DNA of 50,147 nt from CAYLMM01 sp964384825 (GTDB lineage: Bacteria; Krumholzibacteriota; Krumholzibacteriia; LZORAL124-64-63). A program made the translations under genes and the position numbers. Of this stretch, positions 1 through 8,575 are shown one piece after another; position 1 is the first letter of the stretch, and each line of letters opens with the position of its first letter. The DNA is taken from the NCBI GenBank assembly GCA_964384825.1, contig CAYLMM010000014.1, forward strand, positions 1 through 50,147, given 5' to 3'. The notes below the pieces were generated by a model. The model was not told the origin of the DNA, did no database searches, and saw nothing but the letters and a program-made list of their open reading frames with translations.

Positions 1-282
1 TGGGACATCCCGGCGAAGTACATCGACCAGGGCAGCCGCGAACACCGCATCGTCAACGGCCAGACCAGCGACGACCACGGCGTGCACATCGTCGGCTACA
101 CCAAGATCCGGGGCCGCGACTGGTTCCTGATCAAGGACTCGAACCGCAGCTCGCGGCTCGGCGCCTACAAGGGCTACTACTTCTTCAGCGGCGATTTCAT
201 CAAGCTGAAGATGCTGGCCTTCATGGTGCACAAGGACCGGCTGGAGGGGTTGTTGCCGGCCGAGCCGGCGCCGGAGTCGTAG
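1..282 (+). CDS. C1 (papain-like/bleomycin hydrolase) peptidase, C-terminal end
   Basis: The reading frame is open from the first base, so only the last 93 residues are present. The visible part carries the DDHGVHIVGY segment, which holds the catalytic histidine of C1 cysteine peptidases, and the later LIKDSN segment, which matches the Asn-containing strand (VENSWG in bleomycin hydrolase). The family hydrolyses peptides through a Cys-His-Asn triad; the cysteine lies upstream of the window. The tail ends in a short acidic/proline stretch. Family assignment is fairly safe from the His and Asn motifs. Substrate and location cannot be judged without the N-terminus. Confidence 0.75.
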   Translation, partial: WDIPAKYIDQGSREHRIVNGQTSDDHGVHIVGYTKIRGRDWFLIKDSNRSSRLGAYKGYYFFSGDFIKLKMLAFMVHKDRLEGLLPAEPAPES

Positions 283-356
283 ACCCTGCCGCCTCGCCCG
301 CGATACATCGCCGACCGCCCGTTCCGCGACCTCGTGGCGGGTGGTCCTTCATGAAC

Positions 357-382
357 GGAGGCGGCTCGCGGGGGCCGCCTCC
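357..382. terminator. Hairpin between convergent genes
   Basis: A 9-bp perfect stem (357-365 with 374-382) and an 8-nt loop lie between the C1 peptidase and the dehydrogenase, which end facing each other. The pyrimidine-rich tail CTGTCCTTCTC is a weak U-tract for the plus strand. Confidence 0.4.
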
Positions 383-405
383 CTGTCCTTCTCTCGCGGG
401 TGCGT

Positions 406-1563
406 CTACTGCAGATCCTCTTCCCAGCTCTCGGGCTCGACGCCGCGGGTCTTCAGTTCATCGAGCATCTTCCCGGCCGGCACGATCAGCTCCTGGGGCA
501 TCGCCCCGGGCCGGGAGACGTCGCCGCGGGCGAGCATCTCGGCGATGATCGCGGTCGGGAAGCCGGTCATGCGCGTCATGGCCGACAGCCCGGTCGCCCG
601 ATCGAGGCGGTCGATGATCCGGATCGCGCGGCGCACCGTGCGGCCGCCGGCCACGCCCACCGCCTCGCAGAGCAGCAGCACGACATCCTCGCCCTCGGTC
701 GGCAGGCGCGATTCCAGCATGGCGGCCAGCACGTCGCGCGGCGCGACGGCCCTGCCCCGCACGTCGATCTCCTCGGACGTCGTCAGCCCCAGATCGACCA
801 GCAGGCGGATCTTCTCGCAGTGGCCGCGGTAGCGGATGGTCTTGTAGTCGAGGTTGCGCACCTTGCCGGCCAGGGTCTGCGGCAGCGTCGAGGTGCCGCC
901 CGAGGTCTGGAAGGCCTCGAGCCGGCCGAAGGGCGCGGGGAAGATCAGGTCCTCGACCTCGGTCAGCGAGGGCACGGTCTTCAGGTCGCCGTTGCGGATC
1001 ACCTCGGCGGGCTCGATGTACTCGTTGATCAGGCCCTGGGCCGAGAACACCAGCATGTAGTCCAGCGGCGGCCGGGGATCGCTCGGCAGCCCGCCCACGC
1101 GCAGCCGCACGTCGTGGGCCTCGTCCAGGCCGGTCGCCAGGTGGTATCCCAGCAGCCCGGCCAGGCCCGGCGCCAGCCCGCAGTCGGGGATCACCGTCAC
1201 GCCGGCCTCGCGCGCGCGGGCGTCCATCCCGAGTTGCTTGCGCACGATGTCGTTGTTGCCGCCCAGGTCGACGAAATGCGCGCCGCCGGCGATGGCCAGC
1301 TCGGTCAGCTGCGGGTTGAACCAGTAGTTCACCGCGCTGATCGCGGCCGCGGCCTCGGCCATCAGCGGCGCGACCAGGCCGGCGTCGGTGATGTCGCCCG
1401 CGACCGTCCGCAGGCGCGGGTCGTCCAGCTTCGCGGCCAGGGCGGCCAGCGTCTCGCGGTCGCGGTCGATGACCGTCAGGCCGGTCGTGTCGTCGACGTT
1501 GCGCAGCAGATCGTGGGCGATGGCGGTTCCCTGGAGCCCCGAGCCGAGCAGCAGATATTTCAT
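406..1563 (-). CDS. Saccharopine dehydrogenase / lysine 6-dehydrogenase family protein
   Basis: 385 residues. The N-terminus is a Rossmann fold with GSGLQG at residues 7-12 (GxGxxG) and the acidic VIDRD at the end of the second strand. The middle holds the family segment DCGLAPG, as in saccharopine reductase-like enzymes. The size fits lysine 6-dehydrogenase or carboxynorspermidine/saccharopine dehydrogenase, which oxidise or reduce an amino-acid amine with NAD(P). I cannot choose between them from sequence alone. The ATG at 1563 has GGGAGA six bases upstream. It is divergent from the NUDIX-fusion gene and convergent with the peptidase, so it is probably transcribed alone. Confidence 0.8.
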   Translation of the reverse strand: MKYLLLGSGLQGTAIAHDLLRNVDDTTGLTVIDRDRETLAALAAKLDDPRLRTVAGDITDAGLVAPLMAEAAAAISAVNYWFNPQLTELAIAGGAHFVDLGGNNDIVRKQLGMDARAREAGVTVIPDCGLAPGLAGLLGYHLATGLDEAHDVRLRVGGLPSDPRPPLDYMLVFSAQGLINEYIEPAEVIRNGDLKTVPSLTEVEDLIFPAPFGRLEAFQTSGGTSTLPQTLAGKVRNLDYKTIRYRGHCEKIRLLVDLGLTTSEEIDVRGRAVAPRDVLAAMLESRLPTEGEDVVLLLCEAVGVAGGRTVRRAIRIIDRLDRATGLSAMTRMTGFPTAIIAEMLARGDVSRPGAMPQELIVPAGKMLDELKTRGVEPESWEEDLQ

Positions 1564-1674
1564 GTCGCGTCTCCCGTCATGTCCTATGGTGGGATGGGAT
1601 TGCGCGGGCCGGCCCCGCGCTTGCCGACTCTACACCGCGCGGCGGCGTCCGCGCAACAACGCCGGGAGGCCCCG

Positions 1675-2847
1675 ATGTCCGCCGCAGCGAACGATATCCG
1701 GATCGTCGACGCGGTGACCGTGATCCTGCGGCGTCGCGGCCGGATCCTGCTGCTTCGCCGCAGCGCCGGGGTGCGGTCGTTCCGGGGGCTCTGGCACGGG
1801 ATCAGCGGCACCATCGAGACCACGCCCCTCGAACAGGCCCGTCGCGAGGTCGAAGAGGAGACCGCGCTGCCCCGCGGGGCGCTGGCTCTGCGGGCGACGG
1901 GCCTGCCCTTCGACGTGCCCGACGAACGTCCCGGCCGCGTCTGGCGGATCCATCCCGTCCTGCTGGAATGGACGCCGGAACGCGCACCGCAAGTGCGTCT
2001 GAACTGGGAGAACGACGCCTGGCGCTGGGCGGAGGCCGGGGAGATCGGCGCGCTGCCGACGGTCCCGCGGCTGCAGGAGGCCGTGGCCCGGGTCTGCGAT
2101 CCCGGCCGGATGGAGGAGGTGCTGGTCGCCGACCGCGAGCACGGGGCGGCCGATCTGGCCGAACGGATGCTCGATCTGGCGGCCGCCCTGCCGCCCGCCG
2201 ACGCGGCGGCGGCAGCCGGGCGGGTCGCCGCGGCGTTCCCGGCGATGGCGCCCCTGGGACATCTGGCCGTCCTGCTGGCGGGCGCCGCGGCCGGCGCCGC
2301 GGCCGGGGCCGGCATGGACCGGCTGGTCGCCGATCTGCGTCGAGAGCACGCGGACGGTCTGCGCGCCGTGGTGGCGGAGGCCGTCGCGGCCCTCGATGCG
2401 GCGTCGACCGTCGCCGTCCTGAGCCGCAGCTCGACCGTCCTGGCGGTCGCGGCCGGCCTGCCGGGCCGCCGCTGGCTGGTCTCGGAATCGCTGCCGGGCG
2501 GCGAAGGCGCGAGGATGGCCGCCGACCTGGCCGGCCTGCGGGACGCCGCGGGCGGGAAAACCGCCGCCGAGGTTGTGCTGCTGCCGGACGCGGAGCTGAT
2601 CGGAATCGTCGCATCCGCGCGGCGGGGCGCCGTGGACGCGGTGCTGCTCGGCGCCGACGCCGTCGCGGCCGACGGCTCGATCGTCAACAAGACCGGTTCG
2701 CGGGCCCTGGCCGAGGCCGCCCGCCGCGCCGGTCTCCGCTGCCTGGCGGTCGCCGACCCCTGGAAGCGCCTGCCTCCGGGCTCGCGGCCCGTCGTTGGCG
2801 GGCTCTTCGAGATCCTGCCCGCCGATCTTGTCGAGACCATCGGCTGA
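1675..2847 (+). CDS. NUDIX hydrolase fused to an eIF2B/IF2B-like domain
   Basis: 390 residues from ATG 1675, which has GGGAGG upstream; an upstream in-frame extension lies antisense to the dehydrogenase and was rejected. Residues about 8-140 form a NUDIX domain with a box ending RREVEEETAL. The box is two residues shorter than the MutT type and lacks its usual GE pair. Residues about 205-385 form an eIF2B-alpha/beta/delta-like domain with LLGADAV near 328 and the following NKTGS. The position that is cysteine in ribose-1,5-bisphosphate isomerase and MtnA reads SRSSTV here, so isomerase activity is doubtful. A nucleotide- or sugar-phosphate-sensing role is a guess. A GA-rich stretch links the two halves. 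Confidence 0.8.
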   Translation: MSAAANDIRIVDAVTVILRRRGRILLLRRSAGVRSFRGLWHGISGTIETTPLEQARREVEEETALPRGALALRATGLPFDVPDERPGRVWRIHPVLLEWTPERAPQVRLNWENDAWRWAEAGEIGALPTVPRLQEAVARVCDPGRMEEVLVADREHGAADLAERMLDLAAALPPADAAAAAGRVAAAFPAMAPLGHLAVLLAGAAAGAAAGAGMDRLVADLRREHADGLRAVVAEAVAALDAASTVAVLSRSSTVLAVAAGLPGRRWLVSESLPGGEGARMAADLAGLRDAAGGKTAAEVVLLPDAELIGIVASARRGAVDAVLLGADAVAADGSIVNKTGSRALAEAARRAGLRCLAVADPWKRLPPGSRPVVGGLFEILPADLVETIG

Positions 2848-2889
2848 GGCCGCCGCCTCCGCGAATCGCGGCCCCGGTGCGGAGGACTC

Positions 2890-2918
2890 TTTACCCCGTG
2901 CGCCGATATGGTTACTAT
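2890..2918 (+). promoter_or_regulatory. Sigma70-like promoter for the fumarase genes
   Basis: TTTACC and TACTAT are separated by 17 bp, about 90 bp upstream of the chosen start at 3007. Confidence 0.45.
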
Positions 2919-3006
2919 GCGATCAATTCCGTGGTTAACGCTGGGCGTTTCCCGGATGGTATCCGAATTCCGACTCCCGTCTCTTCATCCAACCAAGGAG
3001 CCGGCC

Positions 3007-3900
3007 ATGGAAGGAAAAGTCCTGCGGCGGCATTTTCTGGAATTGATCCGCCGCACGTCCTGCGAACTGCCCCCCGACGTCGTCCGGGCCGTGGACAAGG
3101 GCTGGCGGCGCGAGAAGAAGGGATCCACGGCCAAGTACGCCCTCGGCGTGATCCGCGACAACATCGGGCTCGCCCGGGATCATTCCCAGCCCCTGTGCCA
3201 GGACACCGGCACGATCATCGTCTACGCCGACCGGCCGCAGGATCTGAAGGAGACGTTCTTCATCCGCGAATTCGAGCGCGCGGTCGTCGAGGCGACGAAG
3301 CTGGGCTATCTGCGGCAGAACTCGGTCGATTCGATCACCGGGAAGAACTCGGGCAACAACCTCGGTCCCGGCAGCCCGGTGTTCCACTTCCCCCTGACCG
3401 ACCAGCGGATGCTCGACGTGCGGCTGATGCTCAAGGGCGGCGGCTGCGAGAACGTGGGCATCCAGTACAGCCTGCCCGACGCCGGGCTGGGCGCCGGCCG
3501 CGATCTCGAAGGCGTGCGGCGCTGCGTCCTGGACGCGGTGCACAGGGCCCAGGGCAAGGGCTGCGGCCCGGGCGTGGTCGGAGTCTGCATCGGCGGCGAC
3601 CGGGTGACCGGCTACCTCCACTCCAAGGAGGAGTTCCTGCGCCCCCTGGACGACGTGAATCCCGATCCGCGGCTGGCGAAGCTCGAGAAGCGCATCGTGA
3701 CCGAGGCCAATTCGCTGGGCATCGGCCCGATGGGCTTCGGCGGCGCCACGACGCTGATGGGATGCAAGATCACCCATCGCAACCGGGTGCCGGCGTCGTT
3801 CTTCGTTTCGGTTTCGTACATGTGCTGGGCCTTCCGGCGCGACGGTTTCCGGATCTCGCCCAGAACGGGCCGGATCTCCAGGTGGCTCTACGAAGACTAG
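3007..3900 (+). CDS. Class I fumarate hydratase, alpha subunit (N-terminal domain)
   Basis: 297 residues. It is the catalytic 4Fe-4S part of an oxygen-sensitive fumarase, interconverting fumarate and malate in the TCA cycle. Family landmarks are LCQDTGT, GGGCENVG and GVCIGGDR, which supply the three cluster cysteines, and GFGGATTLMG. ATG 3007 is chosen because AAGGAG lies 6 bases before it. An upstream in-frame ATG at 2908 falls inside the predicted -10 region. The beta-subunit gene follows after 12 bp, so the enzyme is of the split two-subunit type. A class I tartrate dehydratase has the same architecture and is the main alternative, but the context does not favour it. Confidence 0.9.
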   Translation: MEGKVLRRHFLELIRRTSCELPPDVVRAVDKGWRREKKGSTAKYALGVIRDNIGLARDHSQPLCQDTGTIIVYADRPQDLKETFFIREFERAVVEATKLGYLRQNSVDSITGKNSGNNLGPGSPVFHFPLTDQRMLDVRLMLKGGGCENVGIQYSLPDAGLGAGRDLEGVRRCVLDAVHRAQGKGCGPGVVGVCIGGDRVTGYLHSKEEFLRPLDDVNPDPRLAKLEKRIVTEANSLGIGPMGFGGATTLMGCKITHRNRVPASFFVSVSYMCWAFRRDGFRISPRTGRISRWLYED

Positions 3901-3912
3901 GGAGGCGGGATC

Positions 3913-4476
3913 ATGTTGCTGGAAGCTCCGTTCACCGAGGAGAAGGTCCGCCGCCTGAAGGTCGGCGACGTCGTCGAGATCACGGGCATGGTCTTCACCG
4001 GCCGCGACGCGGTCCACAAGTACCTGCACGACGGCGGCGAGCCGCCGGTCGATCTCGCCGATTCGATCATCTATCATTGCGGGCCGGTGGTGGTGAAGGA
4101 GAAGGGCGTCTGGGTCGTCAAGGCGGCCGGGCCGACCACCTCCATCCGCGAGGAGCCCTACCAGGGCGATCTGATGCGGAAATTCAAGATCCGCGGCGTG
4201 ATCGGCAAGGGCGGCATGGGCGCCAAGACCCTGGCCGCCTGCCGCGACGTCGGGGCCTGCTATTTCCACGCCATCGGCGGCGCGGCGCAGGTGCTCGCGG
4301 AAAAGGTTGATCTGGTACGTGATGTGCATATGATGGACCGATTCGGGTCCCCCGAGGCCGTCTGGGAGTTCCAGGTGACCCGGTTCCCGGTGGTCGTGAC
4401 CATGGATTCCCACGGCCGCTCCCTTCACGACAAGGTCGAGAAGGCCTCGCTCAAGGTGTTCAAAGGCATGCTGTAG
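3913..4476 (+). CDS. Class I fumarate hydratase, beta subunit (C-terminal domain)
   Basis: 187 residues, matching the swivel-like C-terminal domain of class I fumarases. It contains the substrate-binding GPTTSIRE segment and GKGGMGAKT, both typical of the family. It pairs with the alpha subunit just upstream to give an active heteromeric enzyme in the cytoplasm. GGAGG lies 8 bases before ATG 3913. The start of the next gene is only 51 bp downstream on the same strand, so transcription may run on into the polysaccharide genes. Confidence 0.9.
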   Translation: MLLEAPFTEEKVRRLKVGDVVEITGMVFTGRDAVHKYLHDGGEPPVDLADSIIYHCGPVVVKEKGVWVVKAAGPTTSIREEPYQGDLMRKFKIRGVIGKGGMGAKTLAACRDVGACYFHAIGGAAQVLAEKVDLVRDVHMMDRFGSPEAVWEFQVTRFPVVVTMDSHGRSLHDKVEKASLKVFKGML

Positions 4477-4527
4477 TGCCGCCGGCGCCGGTCCGACGAT
4501 CGCCCGGCGGGAGAGAGGAGCCCGCAG

Positions 4528-5829
4528 TTGACAGGTGAAGATTACGGACGTCCCGCTCCCGAGGCGGCGCCGACGCATGGAAGCGACGCGATCAGCCTTG
4601 CCCAGATCCTGGCCATCCTCTGGCGGCGGCGCGCCATCGTCCTGGGACTGACCCTGCTGGGCCTGGTCGCGGGCGTGGTCTACGGCCTGGTCGTCACGCC
4701 GCTGTACCGGGGCACGGCCCAGGTCCGGCCCGGCATCACCGCCTTCGGGCCCCAGGGCGGACCGATCCGCGGCTGGCAGCTCAAGGACATCACCCACTGG
4801 TACGACAGCGGCCTCTACGCCGAATCGGTGGCCGGGGAGCTGGGGATCGAGCCCGCCGACTGCCCGCTGATCGAAGCCACCTTCATCCCCCGCGGGATGC
4901 AGAACCTGCAGGGCGGCAACGTCATCACCCTGTCGACCCTGGTTCCGGACCAGCAGCAGGCCAGGACCGTGCTCGAAGCCTCGATCCGGGGCTTCGACGC
5001 CTACTCCCGCGCCGATTCCACCAGCAACGCCCTGGCCCTGACCGAAGGCGGGCTGCGGCTGCGCATGGACGGGCTGCGCAACGATCTGGCCCGCATCGAC
5101 ACGCGCCACGATCTGCTGGGGATCGAGATCGAGAAGCAGAAGGCGATGCTGGCGGACATCGAGATCGAATCCAAGCTGAACGATATCCGGTACAGGCGCC
5201 TGCGGGCCGAGGTCGGGTTGCGCAACCGGGGCCTGGACGATCTGGAAGAGGAGATCGCGGGCCTGCGCGAGGACCACACCCTGCTGCAGGAAGCCGCCGG
5301 AAGCCTGACCGGCGACATGCTGCGGCCGATGGCTCCCGATTCCACCGGCGCCGCCGCCCCGTTGGCCGGGCAGGTGCTCGGCGACATCCTCGCCCACAGC
5401 ACCGACATGCGCAGCCGGATGCGCTGGAGCGAGATCATGTCCGATTCGCTCAGCTACCAGAACGAGATCACCTCGTTGAACATGGACGGCTTCCTGCTGC
5501 GCTCGGCCCTGGAGCTGGAGCAGAAGCGCCTGGAGATATCGAGCGGTCTGATCCAGATGGAGATCGAACGCGACCAGACCCTGGACCAGGAGCGCCGGGT
5601 GCTGGAGAACGAGATCCGGTCGATCGAGGTGCAGCTCGGCATGCTGGCCTCGCTCGAGAAGATCGGCGCCACGCGCGTGACCGAGAAGCCGGTGCGTCCG
5701 CGCAAGGCGCGGGCCGCGATCCTGCTGACGATCTTCGGGCTCTTCGCCTCGATCGGCGCGGCCTTGACCTGGGATTATCTCAGCGGCAACCGCGACGTGA
5801 TCCTCGGCCCCCGGCCGGACCGCCGATGA
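4528..5829 (+). CDS. Wzz-like chain-length determinant / polysaccharide co-polymerase
   Basis: 433 residues. Topology is that of a polysaccharide co-polymerase: a cytoplasmic N-tail, a membrane segment at about 36-56, a long periplasmic region rich in charged heptads (about 170-380, coiled coil), the basic-proline KPVRPRKAR motif and a second membrane segment at about 396-418. There is no Walker motif after it, so no fused tyrosine kinase. The start is TTG 4528 with GAGAGGAG seven bases upstream; no ATG lies nearby in frame. The flippase follows after 42 bp. In Wzx/Wzy systems such proteins set polymer length at the inner membrane. Confidence 0.75.
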   Translation: MTGEDYGRPAPEAAPTHGSDAISLAQILAILWRRRAIVLGLTLLGLVAGVVYGLVVTPLYRGTAQVRPGITAFGPQGGPIRGWQLKDITHWYDSGLYAESVAGELGIEPADCPLIEATFIPRGMQNLQGGNVITLSTLVPDQQQARTVLEASIRGFDAYSRADSTSNALALTEGGLRLRMDGLRNDLARIDTRHDLLGIEIEKQKAMLADIEIESKLNDIRYRRLRAEVGLRNRGLDDLEEEIAGLREDHTLLQEAAGSLTGDMLRPMAPDSTGAAAPLAGQVLGDILAHSTDMRSRMRWSEIMSDSLSYQNEITSLNMDGFLLRSALELEQKRLEISSGLIQMEIERDQTLDQERRVLENEIRSIEVQLGMLASLEKIGATRVTEKPVRPRKARAAILLTIFGLFASIGAALTWDYLSGNRDVILGPRPDRR

Positions 5830-5871
5830 CGCGGACCGCGGGTCCGGCGCGCGCCGGAGGTCCGGAGCGCC

Positions 5872-7293
5872 ATGCGCGGTAGGGGCAACATCCTCTACAA
5901 CCTGGGAATCCTGGGCGTGGCCCAGGCGGCGACGATGCTGCTGAGCGTCGTCGCCCTGGTCTATATCGCCCGGACCGTGGGCCAGCACTGGTTCGGCGTC
6001 CTGCAGGTGGGGGCGGCGTTCTCGGCCTACGCCCTGCTGGCCGCGGAGTGGGGGCTGTGCGTCCTGGGCATCCGCGAGGTCTCGCGCCTCGACGCCCTGG
6101 GCGAGATCCTGCGCTACGCCCGCACCCACGTCGGCCTGATGCTCGTGATGGCGCTCGGGGTCCTGGCCGTCGGCGCCGTCGTGCTGCCGCTGTTCCCCTT
6201 CTTCGCCGACGATCCCTGGATCTTCCTGCTCTATCTCGCGACCGTCGTGCCCCAGTTCTGGACCCTGGACTGGGTCGGAGTCGGGCTGGAGCGCATGACC
6301 TGGGTCGGGATCGCCAAGACCAGCCGCAGCCTCTTCTACGTGGCGCTGGTGCTGTTGCTGCTCGAGCCCCTCGACGGCTTCGGCGGCTGGCCCGCGCACC
6401 GCTGGGTGCCGCTGATGTTCCTGGCGGCGTTCTGCGGCAGCGCCTTGGTGATGCTGCTGCGGGTGCGCGTCTGGCTGGGGGCCTTCGTGACCCCGCGCCT
6501 CGGTCCCCGCGCCGAATGGCGGCGGCGGATGGGGGCGGCCGGGCCGATCGGAGCCAGCGCCCTGACCATGCGCGTGCTGTTGAATTCGGACGTGATCCTG
6601 CTGGGGATGCTCGTGACGCCGGCCGAGGTCGGCAGCTATGCGGCCGCCGCCAAGGTGATCTTCGTGCTGGTGGTGGCGGTGGAGGTGCTGTGGCGGGCCC
6701 TGCTGCCGAGGCTCTCGCGGTTCTGGGCCGAATCCGAGGCCGATTTCCGCCGCAGCTACCTCGGGTACCTGGGGTTGGCGGCGGCCCTGTTCTTGCCGGT
6801 GGCCGTCGGGGGAGTGCTGCTCGGCGGACGCTTCATGGATCTGCTCTACGGCGACGGCTACCCCGGCGCCGGCATCGTCTTCCGCCTGCTGAGCGTCTCG
6901 TACGTCATGCTGGCGCTCGGACAGTTCTGCGGCAACGCCCTGATCGCCAGCGACCGGCAGCGGCTCTATTTCCCGCCGCTGCTTCTGAGCGCCGCGGTGG
7001 CGGTGGCCGGGAACCTGCTGCTGGTGCCGCGCCTCGGTCCGTCCGGCGCCTGCTTCGGCATGATGCTCGCCCACGCGACCCTGCTCGCGACCACCGGCTG
7101 GATCATCCGCGGGCTGCTCGGCCGCGAGCTTCTGGCCCCGCTGCTGGCCGGGACGGTCGGCAGCGTCTCGATGGCCCTGGTCCTGCGCGCGACATGGAGC
7201 TGGCATCCGGTGGTTCTGATCGTCGAGGGGGTCGTCGTCTACGCGGCTGTCGCCGGACCGATGCTGCTTTCCTGGTGGCGGCGGCGGGCCTGA
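5872..7293 (+). CDS. Wzx-like polysaccharide/oligosaccharide flippase
   Basis: 473 residues, almost entirely hydrophobic with 12-14 predicted membrane segments evenly spaced, as in the MOP superfamily of lipid-linked oligosaccharide flippases. The region around GVGLERM and the paired helices near the C-terminus fit the polysaccharide biosynthesis families. It would move undecaprenyl-linked repeat units across the inner membrane. It is preceded by the Wzz-like gene and faces the glycosyltransferase-polymerase pair on the other strand, giving a compact Wzx/Wzy locus. Confidence 0.8.
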   Translation: MRGRGNILYNLGILGVAQAATMLLSVVALVYIARTVGQHWFGVLQVGAAFSAYALLAAEWGLCVLGIREVSRLDALGEILRYARTHVGLMLVMALGVLAVGAVVLPLFPFFADDPWIFLLYLATVVPQFWTLDWVGVGLERMTWVGIAKTSRSLFYVALVLLLLEPLDGFGGWPAHRWVPLMFLAAFCGSALVMLLRVRVWLGAFVTPRLGPRAEWRRRMGAAGPIGASALTMRVLLNSDVILLGMLVTPAEVGSYAAAAKVIFVLVVAVEVLWRALLPRLSRFWAESEADFRRSYLGYLGLAAALFLPVAVGGVLLGGRFMDLLYGDGYPGAGIVFRLLSVSYVMLALGQFCGNALIASDRQRLYFPPLLLSAAVAVAGNLLLVPRLGPSGACFGMMLAHATLLATTGWIIRGLLGRELLAPLLAGTVGSVSMALVLRATWSWHPVVLIVEGVVVYAAVAGPMLLSWWRRRA

Positions 7294-7323
7294 TCCGCGT
7301 CCCGTCCCGCCCTGTTCCTCGCC

Positions 7324-7344
7324 CGGCCCTTCCGGCCGTTTTTT
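7324..7344 (+). terminator. Rho-independent terminator after the flippase gene
   Basis: A 5-bp stem (7324-7328 with 7334-7338), a 5-nt loop and six T residues, 30 bp after the stop codon. Confidence 0.5.
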
Positions 7345-7348
7345 CCGG

Positions 7349-8575
7349 TTACCGCAGGTTTTCGTAGATCCCGACGAAGGCGTCGATCTGGGCGTCGAGG
7401 GTCAGGCTTTCGGCTTTGGCGCGTCCGGCCCGGCCGTGGGCGATGCGCAGCTCGTCGTCGGCGACGTAGGCCTTCAGGGCGGCGGCCAGCGCGGCGGGCC
7501 GCGGCGCGACGACCGCGCCGTCGACGCCGTCGGCGACGACCTCGGGAATGCCGCCGCGATCGCTGCCGACCACCGGCGCGGCGTGGCTGAAGCCGTCGAG
7601 GATCGAGCGGGGGAAGTTGTCGTGGCAGGTCGAGGGCACGACCACCAGGTCGCAGCGCCGCAGGGCCTGCTCCTTTTCGTCGCCGCCGATCACGCCGAGG
7701 CGGCGGGCGCGTCGCGGATGCCGCGCGCAGAAGGCGTCGACGGTCCGGGCCATCTCGCCGTCGCCCGCGAACTCGAAGCGCAGGCGGCCGGCCCCGGGGT
7801 CGGCGAAGAGGATCTCCAGGGCGCCGAGCAGTTCGGGCACGCCCTTGTAGCCGGCCAGCGCGCCCAGGAACAGGCCGGTGACCGTTCCGCGGCCGCGGCG
7901 TTCGGGCAGATCATCCGGCAGGCTTTCGCAGGCGTTGGGCACGACCACCGAACGGGCCCCGGGGAAGAAGCCGGCCCGCAGATGCAGGTCGAGGTTGAAC
8001 CGCGAAGGGGAGGTCGCGACCGTCACCGCCGTCGAGGCGCCGCGTTTCAGGCGGGCCAGGATGCGGCAGGGCAGAGGCGGCGCCTCGCATGTCTCGCCGC
8101 TGGACCGCAGCAGGGTGGTCCGCGGGCAGAGCAGATGCAGGTCGCGGATGGTGTGGACCACGGGCGTGCCGGCCGCCCGGGCCGCCCGCCAGACCGCGCC
8201 GGTCATGCCCACCACGACGTTGGTGTGCAGCACGTCCGGCCGCAGCGATGTCAGCAGTTCGGCGGCCAGCCTGTTCCAGCGGCGCGAATCGATGTTGGCC
8301 AGGTGGTGCAGGGCTTTGACCGGCAGCCGGTGGCGGGGCGCGCCGGGAGCCCGCAGGATGTCGTAGAGCCCGTGCGAGGGCGCGGCGTGGATCAGCCCCG
8401 AGATCCCCTCCGCCTCGCGCGTCCGCAGGGGGCCGGAGCCGCGCCGGCCGGTGGTGCAGACCACGTCCACGTGATGCCCCCGCCCGCTCAGCTCCCTCGC
8501 CATCAGCAGGGTCGACCGTTCCGCTCCGCCGGCCATGTCGGGCCAGAAGAGGCTGTTCTGCAGCAGGATCCTCAT
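7349..8575 (-). CDS. Glycosyltransferase family 4
   Basis: 408 residues with the GT-B fold of GT4 retaining glycosyltransferases. The N-terminus has the acceptor-side MAGGAERS loop, and the C-terminal half has VVPSTCHDNFPRSILDGF followed by PVVGSDRGGIPEVV, the usual nucleotide-sugar-binding stretch. It should add a sugar to a lipid-linked repeat unit on the cytoplasmic face. The ATG at 8575 overlaps the end of the upstream polymerase gene by 4 bp (ATGA), so the two are translationally coupled. Donor sugar cannot be told. Confidence 0.85.
   Translation of the reverse strand: MRILLQNSLFWPDMAGGAERSTLLMARELSGRGHHVDVVCTTGRRGSGPLRTREAEGISGLIHAAPSHGLYDILRAPGAPRHRLPVKALHHLANIDSRRWNRLAAELLTSLRPDVLHTNVVVGMTGAVWRAARAAGTPVVHTIRDLHLLCPRTTLLRSSGETCEAPPLPCRILARLKRGASTAVTVATSPSRFNLDLHLRAGFFPGARSVVVPNACESLPDDLPERRGRGTVTGLFLGALAGYKGVPELLGALEILFADPGAGRLRFEFAGDGEMARTVDAFCARHPRRARRLGVIGGDEKEQALRRCDLVVVPSTCHDNFPRSILDGFSHAAPVVGSDRGGIPEVVADGVDGAVVAPRPAALAAALKAYVADDELRIAHGRAGRAKAESLTLDAQIDAFVGIYENLR

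Noticed and set aside
400..1674. N-terminal extension of the NUDIX fusion
   Set aside because: The extension is antisense to a clear dehydrogenase gene and has no recognisable fold; ATG 1675 has a good ribosome site.
2281..2312. 12-bp tandem repeat (GGCGCCGCGGCC, nearly three copies)
   Set aside because: It lies within the NUDIX fusion gene and simply encodes a Gly/Ala linker; no regulatory role is suggested.
2935..7206. Open frame of more than 1,400 codons on the minus strand
   Set aside because: It lies wholly antisense to the fumarase, Wzz-like and flippase genes, and its product is rich in Gln, His, Arg, Ala and Gly with no domain; high G+C makes such frames common.
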